A stretch of 50,327 bases of DNA, taken from contig CAZIOB010000034.1 of assembly GCA_964540755.1 (NCBI GenBank), forward strand, positions 1-50,327, read 5' to 3'. Below, in pieces: positions 50,324-50,327 of this stretch. The notes under the pieces are model-generated. The model was not told the DNA's origin. It worked only from the letters and a program-made list of their open reading frames with translations, and ran no database searches. A program made the translations under genes and the position numbers. The number at the start of each line of letters is the position of its first letter. The stretch's first letter is position 1. Source of the stretch: JAAYJR01 sp964540755 (GTDB lineage Bacteria; Bacteroidota; Bacteroidia; Bacteroidales; Prolixibacteraceae).

Positions 50324-50327
50324 CTTC

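Noticed and set aside
1..50327. CRISPR array, tRNA/rRNA genes, prophage or insertion sequence
   Set aside because: No regularly spaced repeats, no cloverleaf or rRNA-like segments, and no transposase, integrase or phage proteins were seen; the only dispersed repeat family is non-coding.

Overview
The window looks like a chromosomal segment of a member of the phylum Bacteroidota (Bacteroidales or a relative). Four observations support this. Many genes are preceded by the Bacteroidota-type promoter (TTG or TTTG at -33, TAnnTTTG at -7) instead of an E. coli-type one. Shine-Dalgarno sequences are essentially absent. The primary sigma factor is short (286 aa). The gene content includes a type IX secretion (T9SS) plug protein, a T9SS cargo protease and Na+-NQR. 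The DNA is AT-rich. I see no rRNA, tRNA, transposase, phage gene or CRISPR array; most of the window is ordinary core genome.

Layout. 1-2.4 kb: the 3' end of a secreted, probably carbohydrate-related protein, then a Tat-exported Gfo/Idh/MocA oxidoreductase. 2.6-7.4 kb: a thiamine-dependent dehydrogenase operon (E2 then a fused E1 alpha-beta), divergent from a GntR/UTRA regulator, with two matching palindromes between them. 7.6-12.9 kb: L-arabinose isomerase, an aromatic amino acid decarboxylase, acylphosphatase, small membrane proteins and the flavin transferase ApbE. 13.1-15.6 kb: a second Gfo/Idh/MocA protein convergent with the T9SS plug protein. 15.9-24.0 kb: nqrABCDEF followed by an SLC12-like cation-chloride cotransporter. 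24.0-29.4 kb: a minus-strand operon of a T9SS-secreted lysyl-endopeptidase-like protease and a FecBCD/BtuFCD-type importer. 29.5-35.2 kb: a free-standing archaeal-type threonyl-tRNA editing domain, a sugar nucleotidyltransferase, a DUF4293 membrane protein, an AddA-like helicase-nuclease and a small secreted protein. 35.5-38.5 kb: fabD, a glycosyltransferase and ftsE. 38.7-43.6 kb: a large periplasmic TPR protein paired with an outer membrane beta-barrel. 43.9-50.0 kb: gyrB, degP/htrA, rpoD and rlmD. The last 300 bases carry what looks like the start of a structured RNA or other hairpin-rich element, cut by the window end.

How the genes fit together. ApbE can attach FMN to NqrB and NqrC, whose acceptor threonines are visible. 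The sodium gradient made by Nqr could drive the cotransporter that appears to share its operon. The protease cargo and the plug protein belong to the same T9SS pathway. The strongest unexplained signal is a roughly 100-bp intergenic repeat present three times (7417, 15693, 34571). Its first hairpin has compensatory base changes on both arms in one copy, which points to a conserved structure. Other good leads are the twin GntR operators, the protease-importer operon and the free-standing tRNA editing domain.
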